Below are positions 5,102 to 5,181 of a DNA stretch of 5,181 nt, in pieces. Each line of letters opens with the position of its first letter. Positions within the stretch are counted from its first letter, which is position 1. This DNA is from Deltaproteobacteria bacterium CG_4_8_14_3_um_filter_43_13 (lineage in GTDB: Bacteria > Desulfobacterota > UBA8473), in contig PFIF01000092.1 of NCBI GenBank assembly GCA_002782605.1, forward strand, positions 1-5,181. The letters run 5' to 3'. The translations under genes were made by a program, and so were the position numbers. The notes beneath the pieces are model-generated. The model searched no databases. It was not told where the DNA came from and saw only the letters and a program-made list of their open reading frames with translations.

Positions 5102-5125
5102 TATAATAGTTGCATCTGAAACTAT
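5102..5125 (+). promoter_or_regulatory. Promoter -10 with overlapping operator, copy 2
   Basis: TATAAT (5102-5107) is a perfect -10, but no good -35 lies 16-18 bases upstream (the closest, TTTGCA at 5083-5088, is only 13 away). The motif AATAGT-N4-TCTGAA (5105-5120) starts on the -10. An inverted repeat ATAGTT (5106-5111)/AACTAT (5120-5125) with an 8-base spacer covers the expected start site. Repression by the neighbouring MarR protein is likely. Confidence 0.5.
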
Positions 5126-5156
5126 CTATGTTTTACGAGAAGGAGGTTTTTTTATT

Positions 5157-5181
5157 ATGAGTGCGCCGAGCAAGCTTATTA
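5157..5181 (+). CDS. 5' end of a gene cut by the window edge (possible ectoine-pathway gene)
   Basis: GAGAAGGAGGT, with AGGAGG at 5141-5146, is a very strong Shine-Dalgarno ten bases before ATG at 5157. Eight codons follow, reading MSAPSKLI, before the window ends. There is too little protein to name. The setting is a CosR/EctR-like regulator directly upstream, an operator-like palindrome on the -10 and an osmoprotectant ABC fragment beyond. This makes an ectoine biosynthesis gene such as ectA a reasonable guess, but nothing in the eight residues proves it. Confidence 0.6.

Noticed and set aside
1..5181. tRNA, rRNA, CRISPR array, riboswitch or insertion sequence
   Set aside because: I found no cloverleaf, regularly spaced repeats, recognisable aptamer core, transposase frame or terminal inverted repeats, including around the 4104 junction.

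Overview
This window reads as a patchwork of two genomic backgrounds. Positions 1 to about 4103 are AT-rich, with many ATA isoleucine and AGA/AGG arginine codons. They carry genes typical of an obligate anaerobe that handles CoA thioesters by radical or low-potential chemistry. From about 4104 to the end the codon use is clearly different: the marR gene has no ATA codon, many ATC codons, and mostly CGC/CGG arginine codons. A strictly anaerobic bacterium (Desulfobacterota-like or a clostridial firmicute) fits the left part. I cannot fix the taxon from the sequence alone.

Left region, 1-2108: an operon of a BadF/BcrA/HgdC-type ATPase activator followed by one 2-hydroxyacyl-CoA dehydratase (HgdB/BcrC-like) subunit with a near-perfect Shine-Dalgarno. 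Region 2109-2455 has no intact gene but is not empty. It holds three stitched gene remnants: the first ~23 codons of what looks like the second dehydratase subunit, an internal piece of a glycyl-radical-enzyme activase, and the frameshifted C-terminal end of an unrecognised protein. The stop of that last remnant overlaps (ATGA) the start of a small intact zinc-ribbon protein at 2452-2649. Deletions therefore seem to have removed the partner subunit that the activator and remaining subunit would normally need.

Middle region, 2650-4103: endonuclease III (nth) on the minus strand, converging on the zinc-ribbon gene. It is divergent from a CheY-like receiver protein whose phosphorylation pocket looks degenerate and which has a good sigma70-like promoter. 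The receiver stop codon overlaps the start of an EamA/DMT-type permease that survives only as its first ~28 codons.

Right region, 4104-5181: the permease fragment is fused head-on to the 5' third or less of an ABC transporter ATPase gene on the minus strand (osmoprotectant OpuCA/ProV-like by motif). This is followed by a divergent, intact MarR-family regulator resembling the CosR/EctR group, a long hairpin, a promoter with a palindrome on its -10 element, and the first 8 codons of another gene at the right edge. A 16-bp motif (12/16 identical) occurs both in the marR/ABC divergent promoter and over the -10 of the right-edge gene, suggesting one regulator controls all three units. My inference is that the right part is the left end of an acquired osmoadaptation (possibly ectoine) module, but the decisive downstream genes lie outside the window.
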